Positions 34,375-42,364 are shown, counted from the first letter of the stretch. The stretch: 64,000 bases of DNA from an uncultured Eubacteriales bacterium (GCA_900550585.1 URST01000002.1:6095-70094); one strand, 5' to 3'. Notes: generated from the letters alone by a model not told the origin. Translations and numbers: made by a program.

Positions 34375-35969
34375 TGCCTGTTTCGCTTTTTCACCAGCTG
34401 CACGCCGCCGTAGACGCCCATCAGCGCCCATGTGCAGCCCAGCGTGATGAGCAGCGCCTTTGCCGAAGCGGGAAGCGGCCCCAGATCCTCACTGCCGGCG
34501 GACAGGGCGCCCCGCTGATCCAGCCGGTACAGGGACGTAACGCTGTCGTACAGCTTTGCCATATAGGCCGCGTCTACCGTCTCTTTGCGGCGGACGGACT
34601 TGGTCACATCCTCGATGAGCTGTCCCGCGGCGTTCCGCAGGGAGGCGGAGCCGTTGTATACCGGCGTGGTGAAGGTGTTGTCCACATTGTCCAGCAGCAG
34701 GCGGGAGGCCTTGAGCTTTACGTCGTAGTGCAGCTGGTCGTCCTCGCCCTCCCGGGCCAGATAGTCCTGATAGGCGGCATCCTGCCGGGCCTTGGCGGTG
34801 ACGGGGACGTAGCCCTCCGTCTGGGCATAGGCGATCTGCACGTCGTTGGTCAGCAGGTACTGGGCGAACAGCCACGAGGCCAGCACCTCCTGGGGATCGT
34901 CCTTGTTGAACACGCACACCGACGGGCCCTGGGAGATCATCTGCGGGTGCTCCGGGTCGAACTGGGGCACCGTCATCACCGCCGTCTCGAAGTCCACATA
35001 TTTGTCGGCGCTGATGTCGCTCAGCGGCGCGTGGGACCCCATCCAGGTGGCGCCGGCGGTGGAGTCCACCGCGAACAGGCACTGTCCCGCGTTCAGGAAG
35101 TTGGCGGGGTAGCCGGAGATCTTGAATGTGGAGAATGCGCCGCTGGCGGTGTGGGACGCAATGCCGTACAGCAGCTCCTCCGTGGTGTCGTTGAAGATCT
35201 GCACCTCGCCGCTGTCCGTGGAGTAGCCGGCACCCTTCTGCCGCAGCATCTGGATCATCATGTTGTCCGTGGACTTGTAGATGAAGGGCAGCAGCACCTC
35301 CTGCCCGTTGACGGCGAAGGTGCCGTCGGGGTTTTTAGCCGCGGCCGCCGCATCGGACACCTCCCACACAAAGTCCCACGTCAGCGTCTCCGGCAGCTCA
35401 TAGCCCAGCGCCTCCACATAGGTCTTATTCACATAGCACGCCTCGGTGGAGCGCATGAACGGCACGGCGTAGTGACTGCCGGAAAAGCTGCACTCCTCCA
35501 GAAACTGGGGGATCATCTCCGCCTGCGTCGGCCCGTCGTACCGGAGGGCACTGCCGCCCAGCCCGTATTGCTCGTCGGCAAACAGGGCGTCCAGCGGTGT
35601 CACCACATTGGCGCCGGTGAGGTAGGTGGCGATGTGGTCGGGGTAGGTGATGCACACGTTGGGCGTGGTGTTGGTGGCGATATTGGTGATCACGTCGTTA
35701 TAGATCTTGCCGTAGTCGGTATACAGCCGCAGCCGCACGGAGATATTGGGGTACAGCGCCTGAAAATCGTCGATGGCCTTGTTGTAGATATCCACCTGGG
35801 TCTTGTTGGTGTCGTTCTTGGCCCAGAACGTGATCTCGTACTGCCGGGACTCGTCAAAGCTGTCCGGCACGGAGAAGGCGTTCTGCCCGCGGGAGCCGTG
35901 GCAGCAGCACAGCGTCAGCAGGGAGAGCAGCGCCAGCAGCAGCGCGGGGAGCCGCACTTTTTTCATCAT
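34371..35969 (-). CDS. Extracellular solute-binding protein (family 1) with C-terminal membrane anchor
   Basis: A 532-residue binding protein of the sugar/glycerol-3-phosphate (UgpB/MalE) family. An N-terminal hydrophobic signal (to about residue 24) ends in LTLCCCHG, a poor lipobox. The family domain follows (YEITFWAKNDTNKTQV, TPNVCITYPDHIATYL, GYPANFLNAGQCLFAVD). Unusually, the last 30 residues form a membrane helix (ALLITLGCTWALMGVYGG) followed by a basic KKRNRH tail. The protein is therefore probably held by a transmembrane anchor rather than, or in addition to, lipid. It overlaps the permease stop by four bases. Confidence 0.85.
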   Translation of the reverse strand: MMKKVRLPALLLALLSLLTLCCCHGSRGQNAFSVPDSFDESRQYEITFWAKNDTNKTQVDIYNKAIDDFQALYPNISVRLRLYTDYGKIYNDVITNIATNTTPNVCITYPDHIATYLTGANVVTPLDALFADEQYGLGGSALRYDGPTQAEMIPQFLEECSFSGSHYAVPFMRSTEACYVNKTYVEALGYELPETLTWDFVWEVSDAAAAAKNPDGTFAVNGQEVLLPFIYKSTDNMMIQMLRQKGAGYSTDSGEVQIFNDTTEELLYGIASHTASGAFSTFKISGYPANFLNAGQCLFAVDSTAGATWMGSHAPLSDISADKYVDFETAVMTVPQFDPEHPQMISQGPSVCVFNKDDPQEVLASWLFAQYLLTNDVQIAYAQTEGYVPVTAKARQDAAYQDYLAREGEDDQLHYDVKLKASRLLLDNVDNTFTTPVYNGSASLRNAAGQLIEDVTKSVRRKETVDAAYMAKLYDSVTSLYRLDQRGALSAGSEDLGPLPASAKALLITLGCTWALMGVYGGVQLVKKRNRH

Positions 35970-36841
35970 CCCTTGGTGCCTCCTCTCGAAACGCCCTCCA
36001 TGACCTTGTTGCGGAACAGGAGGAACAGCACGATCAGCGGTACGGAGATGACCACCACCGCCGCCATCATGGCGGGGATATTCTCCCGCCCGAAGCCGTT
36101 TTCCCGTATGGCCTGAATACCGTTGGACACCAGGAAGTAGTTCTCATCGTCGGTGATGAGGCGGGGCCACACATAGGAGTTCCAGCACTCGATGACCTTC
36201 AGGATGACGATGGTCACCACCGTGGGGCGGCAGATGGGCAGCATCACCTTCCACAGGTACTTGAAGTCGGAGGTGCCGTCCACCTTGGCGGCGTAGTACA
36301 GCTCGTCGGGGATCTGGGCGAAGTTCTCCTTTAATAGATAGATGTAGAACACCGACGTGACCGACGGCAGGATCAGACCCCAGAACGTGTTGCGCAGGCC
36401 GGCGTCCGTGATGGTCACAAAGTTGGTGATGATGACCAGCTCATTGGGGATCATCATCAGTGCCAGAAAGAGTGTAAAGGCAAGATGCTTGCCACGAAAA
36501 TTCAGCCGCGCGAAGGCGAAGGCCGCCAGCGTGATGACCACCAGCATAATGGCGGTGGTGGCCACGGTGAACACCAGCGTGTTCAGGAAGTAGCGAGCCA
36601 GCGGCACGGCGGTGAAGGCATCGTGGTAGTTTTGCAGCGTGGGGGACAGGGTGAAGAACGCGGGGATGCGCTCGGCGCTGTACGCGCTGTAGCTCTTTAT
36701 GGAGGTCAGCACCATCCAGTAGAAGGGGAACAGCACGATCACCGCCCACAGCGCCAGCAGCACATAGGTGACGGCGCGGCGCACCGCCCTGCGGCGGCGC
36801 GCGGCCAGCTCAATCTGCTTATAGTCGGTATGGGAGTCCAC
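35966..36841 (-). CDS. Sugar ABC transporter permease, UgpE/MalG type
   Basis: A 291-residue permease with six membrane helices and the coupling loop ELYYAAKVDGTSDFKYLWKV. It starts with GTG 36841, seven bases after GAGGAGG; a longer open frame upstream is read-through of the neighbouring permease. Works with the next gene upstream as a heterodimer. Confidence 0.9.
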   Translation of the reverse strand: MDSHTDYKQIELAARRRRAVRRAVTYVLLALWAVIVLFPFYWMVLTSIKSYSAYSAERIPAFFTLSPTLQNYHDAFTAVPLARYFLNTLVFTVATTAIMLVVITLAAFAFARLNFRGKHLAFTLFLALMMIPNELVIITNFVTITDAGLRNTFWGLILPSVTSVFYIYLLKENFAQIPDELYYAAKVDGTSDFKYLWKVMLPICRPTVVTIVILKVIECWNSYVWPRLITDDENYFLVSNGIQAIRENGFGRENIPAMMAAVVVISVPLIVLFLLFRNKVMEGVSRGGTKG

Positions 36842-36855
36842 AGCGTCGCCTCCTC

Positions 36856-37746
36856 TCAGTAATGGACGTGCTTCCGGCTCACCAGTAGGTTGATGCAGGT
36901 GATGGTCAGCACGATGGTGAACAGGATGATGGCTGCCGCCGACGCGAAGGACGGGTAGCCGCCGGAGTCGCCGTACAGCATGTCGTAGACATAGCCCACC
37001 ATGGTGTTCATCTGGGCGGCGTTCAGATCCACGCCGAACAGGGCCACCGCGTCGCTGTATGCCTTGAATGCGCCGATGAAGCCGGTGATGACCAGATAGA
37101 AGATCATGGGGGAGATCATGGGCAGGGTGATGCGGGTGAAGATGCGCCAGCGGGAGGTGCCGTCGATGCGGGCGGCGTTGTAGTAGTCCTGCTTCACCGA
37201 GGCCAGCGCACTGGTGAGGATCAGGATCTTGAAGGGCAGAACCACCCACACGGTGTAGAAGCACAGCACAAACATCTTGGCCCAGTACGGCCCGGCGATG
37301 AAGTCCACGCCGGGGCTGCCGAACCAGTGGAGCATCACATTCACCAGACCGTCGGTATAGGCGGTCTTTTTGAACAGGATCATGAACACCAGACCCACCG
37401 CCAGCGTGTTGGTGACGTAGGGCAGGAAATACACGGTCTGGAACAGGCCCCGCAGCTTCTCGATGGAGCTGAGTCCCAGGGAGATCAGCAGGGCAAGGCC
37501 CGTGGACACTGGTACGGTGATGATGACGAGGATGAACGTGTTTTTCAGTGCCTGCAGGAAGTAGGGATCCCGCAGCACATAGCGGTAGTTGAAGAGGCCC
37601 ACGCCGGAAAACGTCTGGGACGCGGAGTTGTACCCCTCCTCGAAAGAGTACACGAACACGTCCACCAGCGGGTAGACCATGAACACGCCCAGAAAGGCGA
37701 TGGCGGGCAGCAGGTACAGCCAGCCCTTGGCATTTCGTTTGTCCAT
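36856..37746 (-). CDS. Sugar ABC transporter permease, UgpA/MalF type
   Basis: A 296-residue permease with six membrane helices and the EAA loop DYYNAARIDGTSRWRIFTRI. Starts at ATG 37746 with GAGGTG upstream, four bases after the ATPase stop. Confidence 0.9.
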   Translation of the reverse strand: MDKRNAKGWLYLLPAIAFLGVFMVYPLVDVFVYSFEEGYNSASQTFSGVGLFNYRYVLRDPYFLQALKNTFILVIITVPVSTGLALLISLGLSSIEKLRGLFQTVYFLPYVTNTLAVGLVFMILFKKTAYTDGLVNVMLHWFGSPGVDFIAGPYWAKMFVLCFYTVWVVLPFKILILTSALASVKQDYYNAARIDGTSRWRIFTRITLPMISPMIFYLVITGFIGAFKAYSDAVALFGVDLNAAQMNTMVGYVYDMLYGDSGGYPSFASAAAIILFTIVLTITCINLLVSRKHVHY

Positions 37747-37750
37747 GGTG

Positions 37751-38854
37751 TCACCTCAGGGTGCAGGCCAGCCGCGTCTGCTCCTCCCGATGGAACAGGA
37801 ACACCTTATGGGGCTTCAGGGCAAAGCACACCGTTTCCCGGGTGGTATCTACGCGGCTGTCGGCGTTGATGATGGCGCGGATGGCCGCGTTTTCACAGTC
37901 CGGGTGGGTGCATACCACGCTGATGTCCCGGCCCATCACCTCCACACGGTCCAGCCCGCAGGTGAGAGGGCCGTCATCGGCCAGCACGAAGCCCTCCGGA
38001 CGGACGGCGGCGTATACCGGCTGGTCGCCGACACCCTCCGCGTCCAGTACCGCTGCGCCGCCTATGTACAGCCTGCCGTCCCGGATGCGCCCGTCAAAGA
38101 CATGGATGGGCGGCGTGCCCAGGAATTTGGCGACAAACAGGTTCACGGGGCTGTCGTAGACGTCCTGCGGCCTGCCGATCTGCTGCACCACGCCGTCCCT
38201 CATCACCACGATCATGTCGGAGATGCTCATGGCCTCCTCCTGATCGTGGGTGACGAACACGGTGGTCACGCTGGTCTGCCGCTGGATGCGGCGGATCTCC
38301 TCACGGGTCTGGAGCCGCAGCCGCGCGTCCAGATTGGACAGCGGCTCGTCCAGCAGCAGCACCCGGGGACGCTTCACCAATGCCCGGGCAATGGCCACGC
38401 GCTGCTGCTGTCCGCCGGACAGCTCACTGGGCTTGCGGTCCATCAGACCCTCCAGCTGCACCAGTCCGGCGGCGTCCAGCGCCCGCTCCGCCATCTCCGC
38501 CTTGGTGAGCTTGTCCGCGCCCCGCAGGTTCTCCAGCGGGAACGTGATGTTCTGCCGCACCGTCAGGTGGGGATACAGGGCGTAGTTCTGGAACACGAGC
38601 CCCACGCCCCGGTTCTCCGGCGGCAGATGGGTCACATCGTCCTCACCGAAGAAGATCTGTCCCTCCGTAGGCTCCAGCAGGCCGCTGATGAGGTTCAGCG
38701 CCGTGCTCTTGCCGCAGCCGGAGGGGCCCAGCAGGCCGATGAGCTGTCCGTCGGGGATCTCAAACGTGAAGTCGTTGACGGCGATGACATCACCGCCCGC
38801 CTTTTTGTTGCGGTTGGGGAATCTCTTGGTCAGATGTTGCAGCGTGACCTTCAT
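37751..38854 (-). CDS. ugpC: Sugar ABC transporter ATP-binding protein, UgpC/MsmX type
   Basis: A 367-residue ATPase. It has Walker A GPSGCGKST, signature LSGGQQQR, Walker B VLLLDEPLSNLD and switch THD. The C-terminal TOBE-type domain contains QPVYAAVRPEGFVLAD. First gene of a four-gene operon. The start at 38854 follows AAGGAG; the open frame runs 119 codons further upstream through the promoter and into the cotJ region in antisense, so those codons are ignored. Confidence 0.92.
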   Translation of the reverse strand: MKVTLQHLTKRFPNRNKKAGGDVIAVNDFTFEIPDGQLIGLLGPSGCGKSTALNLISGLLEPTEGQIFFGEDDVTHLPPENRGVGLVFQNYALYPHLTVRQNITFPLENLRGADKLTKAEMAERALDAAGLVQLEGLMDRKPSELSGGQQQRVAIARALVKRPRVLLLDEPLSNLDARLRLQTREEIRRIQRQTSVTTVFVTHDQEEAMSISDMIVVMRDGVVQQIGRPQDVYDSPVNLFVAKFLGTPPIHVFDGRIRDGRLYIGGAAVLDAEGVGDQPVYAAVRPEGFVLADDGPLTCGLDRVEVMGRDISVVCTHPDCENAAIRAIINADSRVDTTRETVCFALKPHKVFLFHREEQTRLACTLR

Positions 38855-38880
38855 GGCAGTGTCTCCTTGCCTGTATTTTG

Positions 38881-38910
38881 CGGCCCTCCTCCGCCGGGAG
38901 GAAAGGGCCG
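38881..38910 (-). promoter_or_regulatory. Hairpin in the leader of the sugar transporter operon
   Basis: Imperfect stem CGGCCCT-CCTCC around GCCG, between the promoter and the ugpC start. Its GGAGGA strand could compete for the ribosome-binding region. Role inferred only. Confidence 0.35.
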
Positions 38911-38927
38911 TCCGCGATATCCGCACC

Positions 38928-38936
38928 ATTGTACCA
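38928..38936 (-). promoter_or_regulatory. Extended -10 promoter of the sugar transporter operon
   Basis: TGGTACAAT on the minus strand matches an extended -10 (TGnTATAAT-like). No clear -35 element was found. Confidence 0.4.
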
Positions 38937-39022
38937 CAGTTCCCGGCGTAAATCTCCTGTTTTTGCAAAAGTTTCCGGAAAATTTTCCGCCGTCCCGTCA
39001 GGCGCCCGCCGCGCCGCCGGTA

Positions 39023-39030
39023 CATAGAAT
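39023..39030 (+). promoter_or_regulatory. Possible sporulation-sigma -10 element for cotJ
   Basis: CATAGAAT differs by one base from the sigma-E -10 CATACAMT and also fits the looser sigma-K pattern CATAnnnT. No good -35 was found in the GC-rich sequence upstream. In Bacillus cotJ is sigma-E dependent. Confidence 0.3.
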
Positions 39031-39086
39031 GAGGTGAGCCGTTTCCGGCTCGATCCGATATGACCACTTCAAAGGAGGAATATCTC

Positions 39087-39593
39087 TTGTATACGGAGAG
39101 AACGACTGCCGCCGCGGCGGCGGCGCGGGACAGCGCGGCCCGCGACATGGCGCCCCGCAGCGATGCGGCCTGCCGCGAGATGGACGGCCTGCTGCCCGGC
39201 ACCTGCGGCAATATGGCGTTTCCCTATATCGCCATGCAGCACGAGAACGCCCAGCGCTACGAGAACCGGGAGGCGCTGCTGCAGGGCACGCTGTTCCCGG
39301 GACTGGACCTGCCGTTCCGCAAGGAGCTGCGCTCCCGCTTTCCCAAGGTAAACGAGGCCCTGCTGGAGCTGATGGCGCTGGACTTCGCCATCGACGAGCT
39401 GGGGCTGTACCTGACCACCCACCCCAACGACCAGCAGGCGCTGGAGCTGTATTGGAGCTACATCCGGCTGGGCCGGGAGGGGCGCGCCAAATATGAGGAG
39501 GCCTACGGCCCGCTGCTGCAGACGGACATCACCGAGGGCAGCTTCCGCTGGCTGGATGACCCGTGGCCCTGGGACAAAGGAGGGAACGACTGA
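39087..39593 (+). CDS. cotJA-cotJB: Fused spore coat proteins CotJA-CotJB
   Basis: One 168-residue frame joins two coat proteins normally encoded by separate genes. Residues about 52-88 are CotJA (FPYIAMQHENAQRYE, EALLQGTLFPGLDLPF). Residues about 95-165 are CotJB (LLELMALDFAIDELGLYL, THPNDQQALELYW, YGPLL, WLDDPWPWD). The N-terminal 50 residues are alanine- and arginine-rich and unlike either family. TTG 39087 is used because AAAGGAGG lies 8 bases before it; ATG 39060 has no site. It overlaps the start of cotJC (TGATG), so all three coat products are one translational unit. Confidence 0.85.
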   Translation: MYTERTTAAAAAARDSAARDMAPRSDAACREMDGLLPGTCGNMAFPYIAMQHENAQRYENREALLQGTLFPGLDLPFRKELRSRFPKVNEALLELMALDFAIDELGLYLTTHPNDQQALELYWSYIRLGREGRAKYEEAYGPLLQTDITEGSFRWLDDPWPWDKGGND

Positions 39594-39709
39594 TGTTTGT
39601 CTATGAGAAGAAGCTGCAATACCCGGTGAAGATCAAAAACGCCAACCCCAGACTGGCGGCGCTGATTATTTCCCAGTACGGGGGCCCTTACTCCATTAAG
39701 CTACGATAA
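39593..39709 (+). pseudogene. cotJC: 5' fragment of cotJC (spore coat manganese catalase), interrupted by the prophage
   Basis: The first 32 codons are clear CotJC: MFVYEKKLQYPVKIKNANPR then LAALIISQYGGP. The expected family continuation (DGEL...LRYL) is replaced by YSIKLR and a stop. The rest of the roughly 190-residue ferritin-like catalase, including all metal ligands, is missing from the window. The change occurs at about 39,680-39,690, next to a serine recombinase gene. The 3' part should lie at the far end of the prophage. If the element excises precisely, the gene would be restored; until then the product is a 38-residue fragment. Confidence 0.88.
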
Positions 39710-39725
39710 AGGGTAAAAAAATAGA
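39675..39725. other. Predicted left attachment site (attL) of the prophage
   Basis: The coding similarity of cotJC ends inside CAGTACGGGGGCCC. Serine integrases cross over at a short core, here probably within the G/C run (39,680-39,687). The right half (CTTACTCC... to 39,725) is AT-richer phage sequence running straight into the recombinase stop codon. The exact core needs the right end. Confidence 0.65.
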
Positions 39726-41183
39726 TTAGTCCAGCAGGAGCCGGTAATGGATGGTCAACTGGTTCTGCGCCTTGTCCCAGTCGATGCGCTCGATGATGGA
39801 GCGGGCGGCGGTGCAGCGCTGCTCCAGAGTGGCGCTTTCGTTGGTGATGGTGGCCAGTGCCTGCCGAATGGCGCTGCGCATGAGCTTCGGATCGCCGCGC
39901 CGGTGGTTCTCCTTCTCGGCATCACGGATGGCATCGTCGATGCGCTGGAGCTGGGTCTGCGCCTCCTCCTTAGCCTGGCGGTATTCCTCCATGGTATCAA
40001 TACCGGAGAGAAAAGCCTCTCGTAGGCGTTCCAGTCGGCGCTCGGTAGAAACGCGCTGGGTGCGGAGTGTAGCCATAACGTCACCGGCTTTTTCCGTGAC
40101 ACGCAGGATCTCATAGTGAAGATCATCGGCAGTGCTGGCGTCGGCTTGCAGGCGGCGGAGGATGGCATCCTTCAGAATGTCGCCATTGATATGCTGAGAC
40201 GTGGTGCAGCGGCCCCGCACATAGTTGTTGCATTTCCACCAGTTAGGCTTGGCAAAAACCATGGTGCCGCCGCAGGAGGCGCAGCGGACAAGACCGCTGA
40301 TCCAGTCCTTGTTGCTGCCGAGGGGGCGGCCGTGGTAGGGCATGGCGGCCTTGGCCTGAGCGATGCGCTGCTGGGTCTGGTTGAACAGTTCCTCGCTGAC
40401 CAGAGGCTCATGCTTGCCGTCCACAAGAATGATATTGGGATCATCGAAGTTCCGGCGGGAGCGGCCGGCGGGATTCCAGCGCAGCTTGCCGATGTACACG
40501 GGATTGCGAAGGATGTACTCTACGGTGCGGTTTTCAAAGGGGCTGCCGCGATGGGTGCGGACGCCGGCGGCGTTGAGCCAGCGGGCCAGCGTATAACAGC
40601 CCTCGCCCTCGTTGTACCGGCGGAACATCTCGCGGACATACATGGCCTCCTCCGGCGATGGCGTGAGCACGTTGTCCACTACGGTATAGCCGAAAGCGGG
40701 ATTGGACTGGAGCTCGCCGCGCCGGTGCTTCTCCTCCATGCCGCGCTTGACGTCCTCGGCGAGGTTGATGGAGTAATACTCGTCCATGGCCTCGATCATG
40801 GATTCCATGATGACGCCCATTTTGCCCTCGTCAATAGGCTCCTTGATGGAGATGACGTCGATCTTCAGCTGTTTGCGGAGGATGCTCTTGTAGTACACGG
40901 CGTCGTCACGGTTGCGGGCGAAGCGGGAGAACTTCCAGAGCAGGATGGCGTCAAAGGGCTTGGGCTTTGTTTTGGCGGTGGCGATGAGCCGACGGAACTC
41001 GTCACGGCCCGTGACCTTACGGCCGGTCTTGGCCTCGTCCACAAAGACAAACTCATCCGGCACCAGGTAGTCGTTGGCGGCGGCCCACTTGCGTATCTCC
41101 ACCAGCTGGGAGGCGGGGGAAAGCTCCACCTGATCGTCGGTGGACACGCGGATGTAGGCGGCAGCGGTTTTGAACTCAGTCAT
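39726..41183 (-). CDS. int: Large serine recombinase (prophage integrase)
   Basis: A 485-residue site-specific recombinase. The resolvase catalytic domain begins AAAYIRVSTDDQ with nucleophile Ser14 and has LLWKFSRFARNR. The recombinase domain follows (about 160-260), then a zinc ribbon (Cys301, Cys304, Cys318, Cys326) and a coiled-coil region (about 355-440). Such enzymes integrate and, with a directionality factor, excise phage DNA at short att sites. It starts after AAGGAGG and ends 36 bases from the predicted crossover, the usual position beside attP. No directionality factor is recognised among the small genes. Confidence 0.93.
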   Translation of the reverse strand: MTEFKTAAAYIRVSTDDQVELSPASQLVEIRKWAAANDYLVPDEFVFVDEAKTGRKVTGRDEFRRLIATAKTKPKPFDAILLWKFSRFARNRDDAVYYKSILRKQLKIDVISIKEPIDEGKMGVIMESMIEAMDEYYSINLAEDVKRGMEEKHRRGELQSNPAFGYTVVDNVLTPSPEEAMYVREMFRRYNEGEGCYTLARWLNAAGVRTHRGSPFENRTVEYILRNPVYIGKLRWNPAGRSRRNFDDPNIILVDGKHEPLVSEELFNQTQQRIAQAKAAMPYHGRPLGSNKDWISGLVRCASCGGTMVFAKPNWWKCNNYVRGRCTTSQHINGDILKDAILRRLQADASTADDLHYEILRVTEKAGDVMATLRTQRVSTERRLERLREAFLSGIDTMEEYRQAKEEAQTQLQRIDDAIRDAEKENHRRGDPKLMRSAIRQALATITNESATLEQRCTAARSIIERIDWDKAQNQLTIHYRLLLD

Positions 41184-41219
41184 GGGGGCCTCCTTGTGGG
41201 TACCAACTTATATTTATGA

Positions 41220-41258
41220 GCCAGCCCGTTCCGGGAAACCGGGGCGGGCTGGCCTTTT
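41220..41258 (+). terminator. Hairpin between repressor and integrase genes
   Basis: Stem GCCAGCCCG / CGGGCTGGC with an internal CCGG/CCGG step, followed on the plus strand by CTTTTCTC. It may limit transcription between the two minus-strand genes as well. Confidence 0.5.
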
Positions 41259-41285
41259 CTCATCGGCGCTTAAAGTCTACATGGA

Positions 41286-41885
41286 TCACATTGCCTTGTC
41301 GCCGGACGCGGAGGGGTTTTTTCTGTATTTATTAAGAATACAGAGTATGGCGGCTCTGTCGTCTTCGGATGCTTGGCGATAGAGCTCAATTAGCGACTGT
41401 TCCTCTTTTGTGACGCGGAAACTCCCCGTTACAATTTTTTCATTTTCAACCATGTAGAAGTTTCGCTTCAAAATACTGTCAACATCCATACAGAAGTGAT
41501 CAGCGAGGAGTTCAAGATGTGTAATGGTGGGTTCAGACAATCCGCGTTCATAGCTGTTGTACAGGGCCTCGGACACTCCGATGGCATCGGCAACTTGTGT
41601 GGCGGATTCCCCGCTATTCTCCCGAAGCTTGATAAGCATACTACCGTCCCAGCGGTTTGAAGAGGGGGTTCCGAGTTGGGGGTCATCAGAGAGTCCAAGA
41701 AGATAATCTGTGGAGACACAGAATAGTGCAGATAACTGCTTTAAGTTTTCGGCGGTGGGGTAATTCTTTTTATTTTCCCAACCGGAAATAGACGGCGCTT
41801 TAACGTTCAAGGTTATAGAAACCTCCTTTTGACTCATGCCGGCGCGTTCACGCGCTTTGAGGATATTGTTGGGGCAAGCGGGCAT
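41286..41885 (-). CDS. Prophage repressor with two tandem XRE helix-turn-helix domains
   Basis: A 199-residue protein. HTH 1 is at about residues 7-64 (KARERAGMSQKEVSITLNV, PSISGWENKKNYPT) and HTH 2 at about 83-140 (MLIKLRENSGESATQVADA, EALYNSYERGLSEPT). The C-terminal 55 residues are helical and resemble dimerisation tails; no S24 autoprotease is present, so SOS cleavage of this protein is not expected. It faces a Cro-like gene across an operator array and is the likely CI equivalent. RBS AAAAGGAG. Confidence 0.82.
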   Translation of the reverse strand: MPACPNNILKARERAGMSQKEVSITLNVKAPSISGWENKKNYPTAENLKQLSALFCVSTDYLLGLSDDPQLGTPSSNRWDGSMLIKLRENSGESATQVADAIGVSEALYNSYERGLSEPTITHLELLADHFCMDVDSILKRNFYMVENEKIVTGSFRVTKEEQSLIELYRQASEDDRAAILCILNKYRKNPSASGDKAM

Positions 41886-41912
41886 TTTATCATCTCCTTT
41901 TCATTAAGGCAT

Positions 41913-41941
41913 ATGTTAACACGGCAAATAGGTTAGGGCAA
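41913..41941 (-). promoter_or_regulatory. Promoter of the repressor gene
   Basis: Minus-strand TTGCCC (41941-41936) and TAACAT (41918-41913), 17 bases apart. The leftmost operator covers its -35 element. Confidence 0.6.
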
Positions 41942-42006
41942 GACTAATATTTTAGGTTAAACCTATTGACAATAGGGCAAACCTATGCTATGTTAGGTTA
42001 AACCTA
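41934..42006. promoter_or_regulatory. Array of four repressor operators
   Basis: The palindrome TAGGTTAAACCTA occurs exactly at 41,953-41,965 and 41,994-42,006. TAGGGCAAACCTA is at 41,973-41,985 and TAGGGCAAGACTA at 41,934-41,946. Centres are 41,940, 41,959, 41,979 and 42,000, that is 19-21 bases or two helical turns apart. They overlap the -35 of the leftward promoter and the spacer and -10 of the rightward one. Confidence 0.8.
41966..41994 (+). promoter_or_regulatory. Rightward early promoter of the prophage
   Basis: Perfect TTGACA (41966-41971) and TATGTT (41989-41994) with a 17-base spacer that contains one operator; another operator covers the -10 and start point. Confidence 0.75.
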
Positions 42007-42028
42007 ACTAAGGAGGTGACGATGTTAA

Positions 42029-42364
42029 GTGGTGAACATTCGATATGTACGCGAAAGACTTGGACTCAAGCAGGGCGAAGTAGCAAAGGCAGTGGGAGTC
42101 GCACAGGCAACCTACTGCAACATCGAAAACGGAAAGAGTGCTCCGTCCGTAGACAGTGCGAAAAAAATCGGGAGAGTGCTCGGTGTTGATTGGTGGCTGC
42201 TGTTCGAGGACGGAGCAGAACTGACACCGGACGAGGAACGCTTTCTTGAGGACTTCCGCATGGCCAGCGCAGAGGAGCAGGCCGCGATCCGGCGGCGGCT
42301 GATACGAAGTGTAAACGGAGGAAACTATGACACCAGAAGAAATGATTCGGCGGGAGCTGAATAA
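42029..42364 (+). CDS. Cro-like XRE regulator
   Basis: A 111-residue protein with one HTH (about 4-60: VRERLGLKQGEVAKAVGVA, YCNIENGKSAPS) and a short helical tail. First gene of the rightward transcript, so it probably acts as Cro. GTG 42029 is the likely start, 12 bases after AAGGAGGTG; the better spaced ATG 42022 opens a different frame of 55 codons without similarity to anything. Confidence 0.78.
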   Translation: MVNIRYVRERLGLKQGEVAKAVGVAQATYCNIENGKSAPSVDSAKKIGRVLGVDWWLLFEDGAELTPDEERFLEDFRMASAEEQAAIRRRLIRSVNGGNYDTRRNDSAGAE

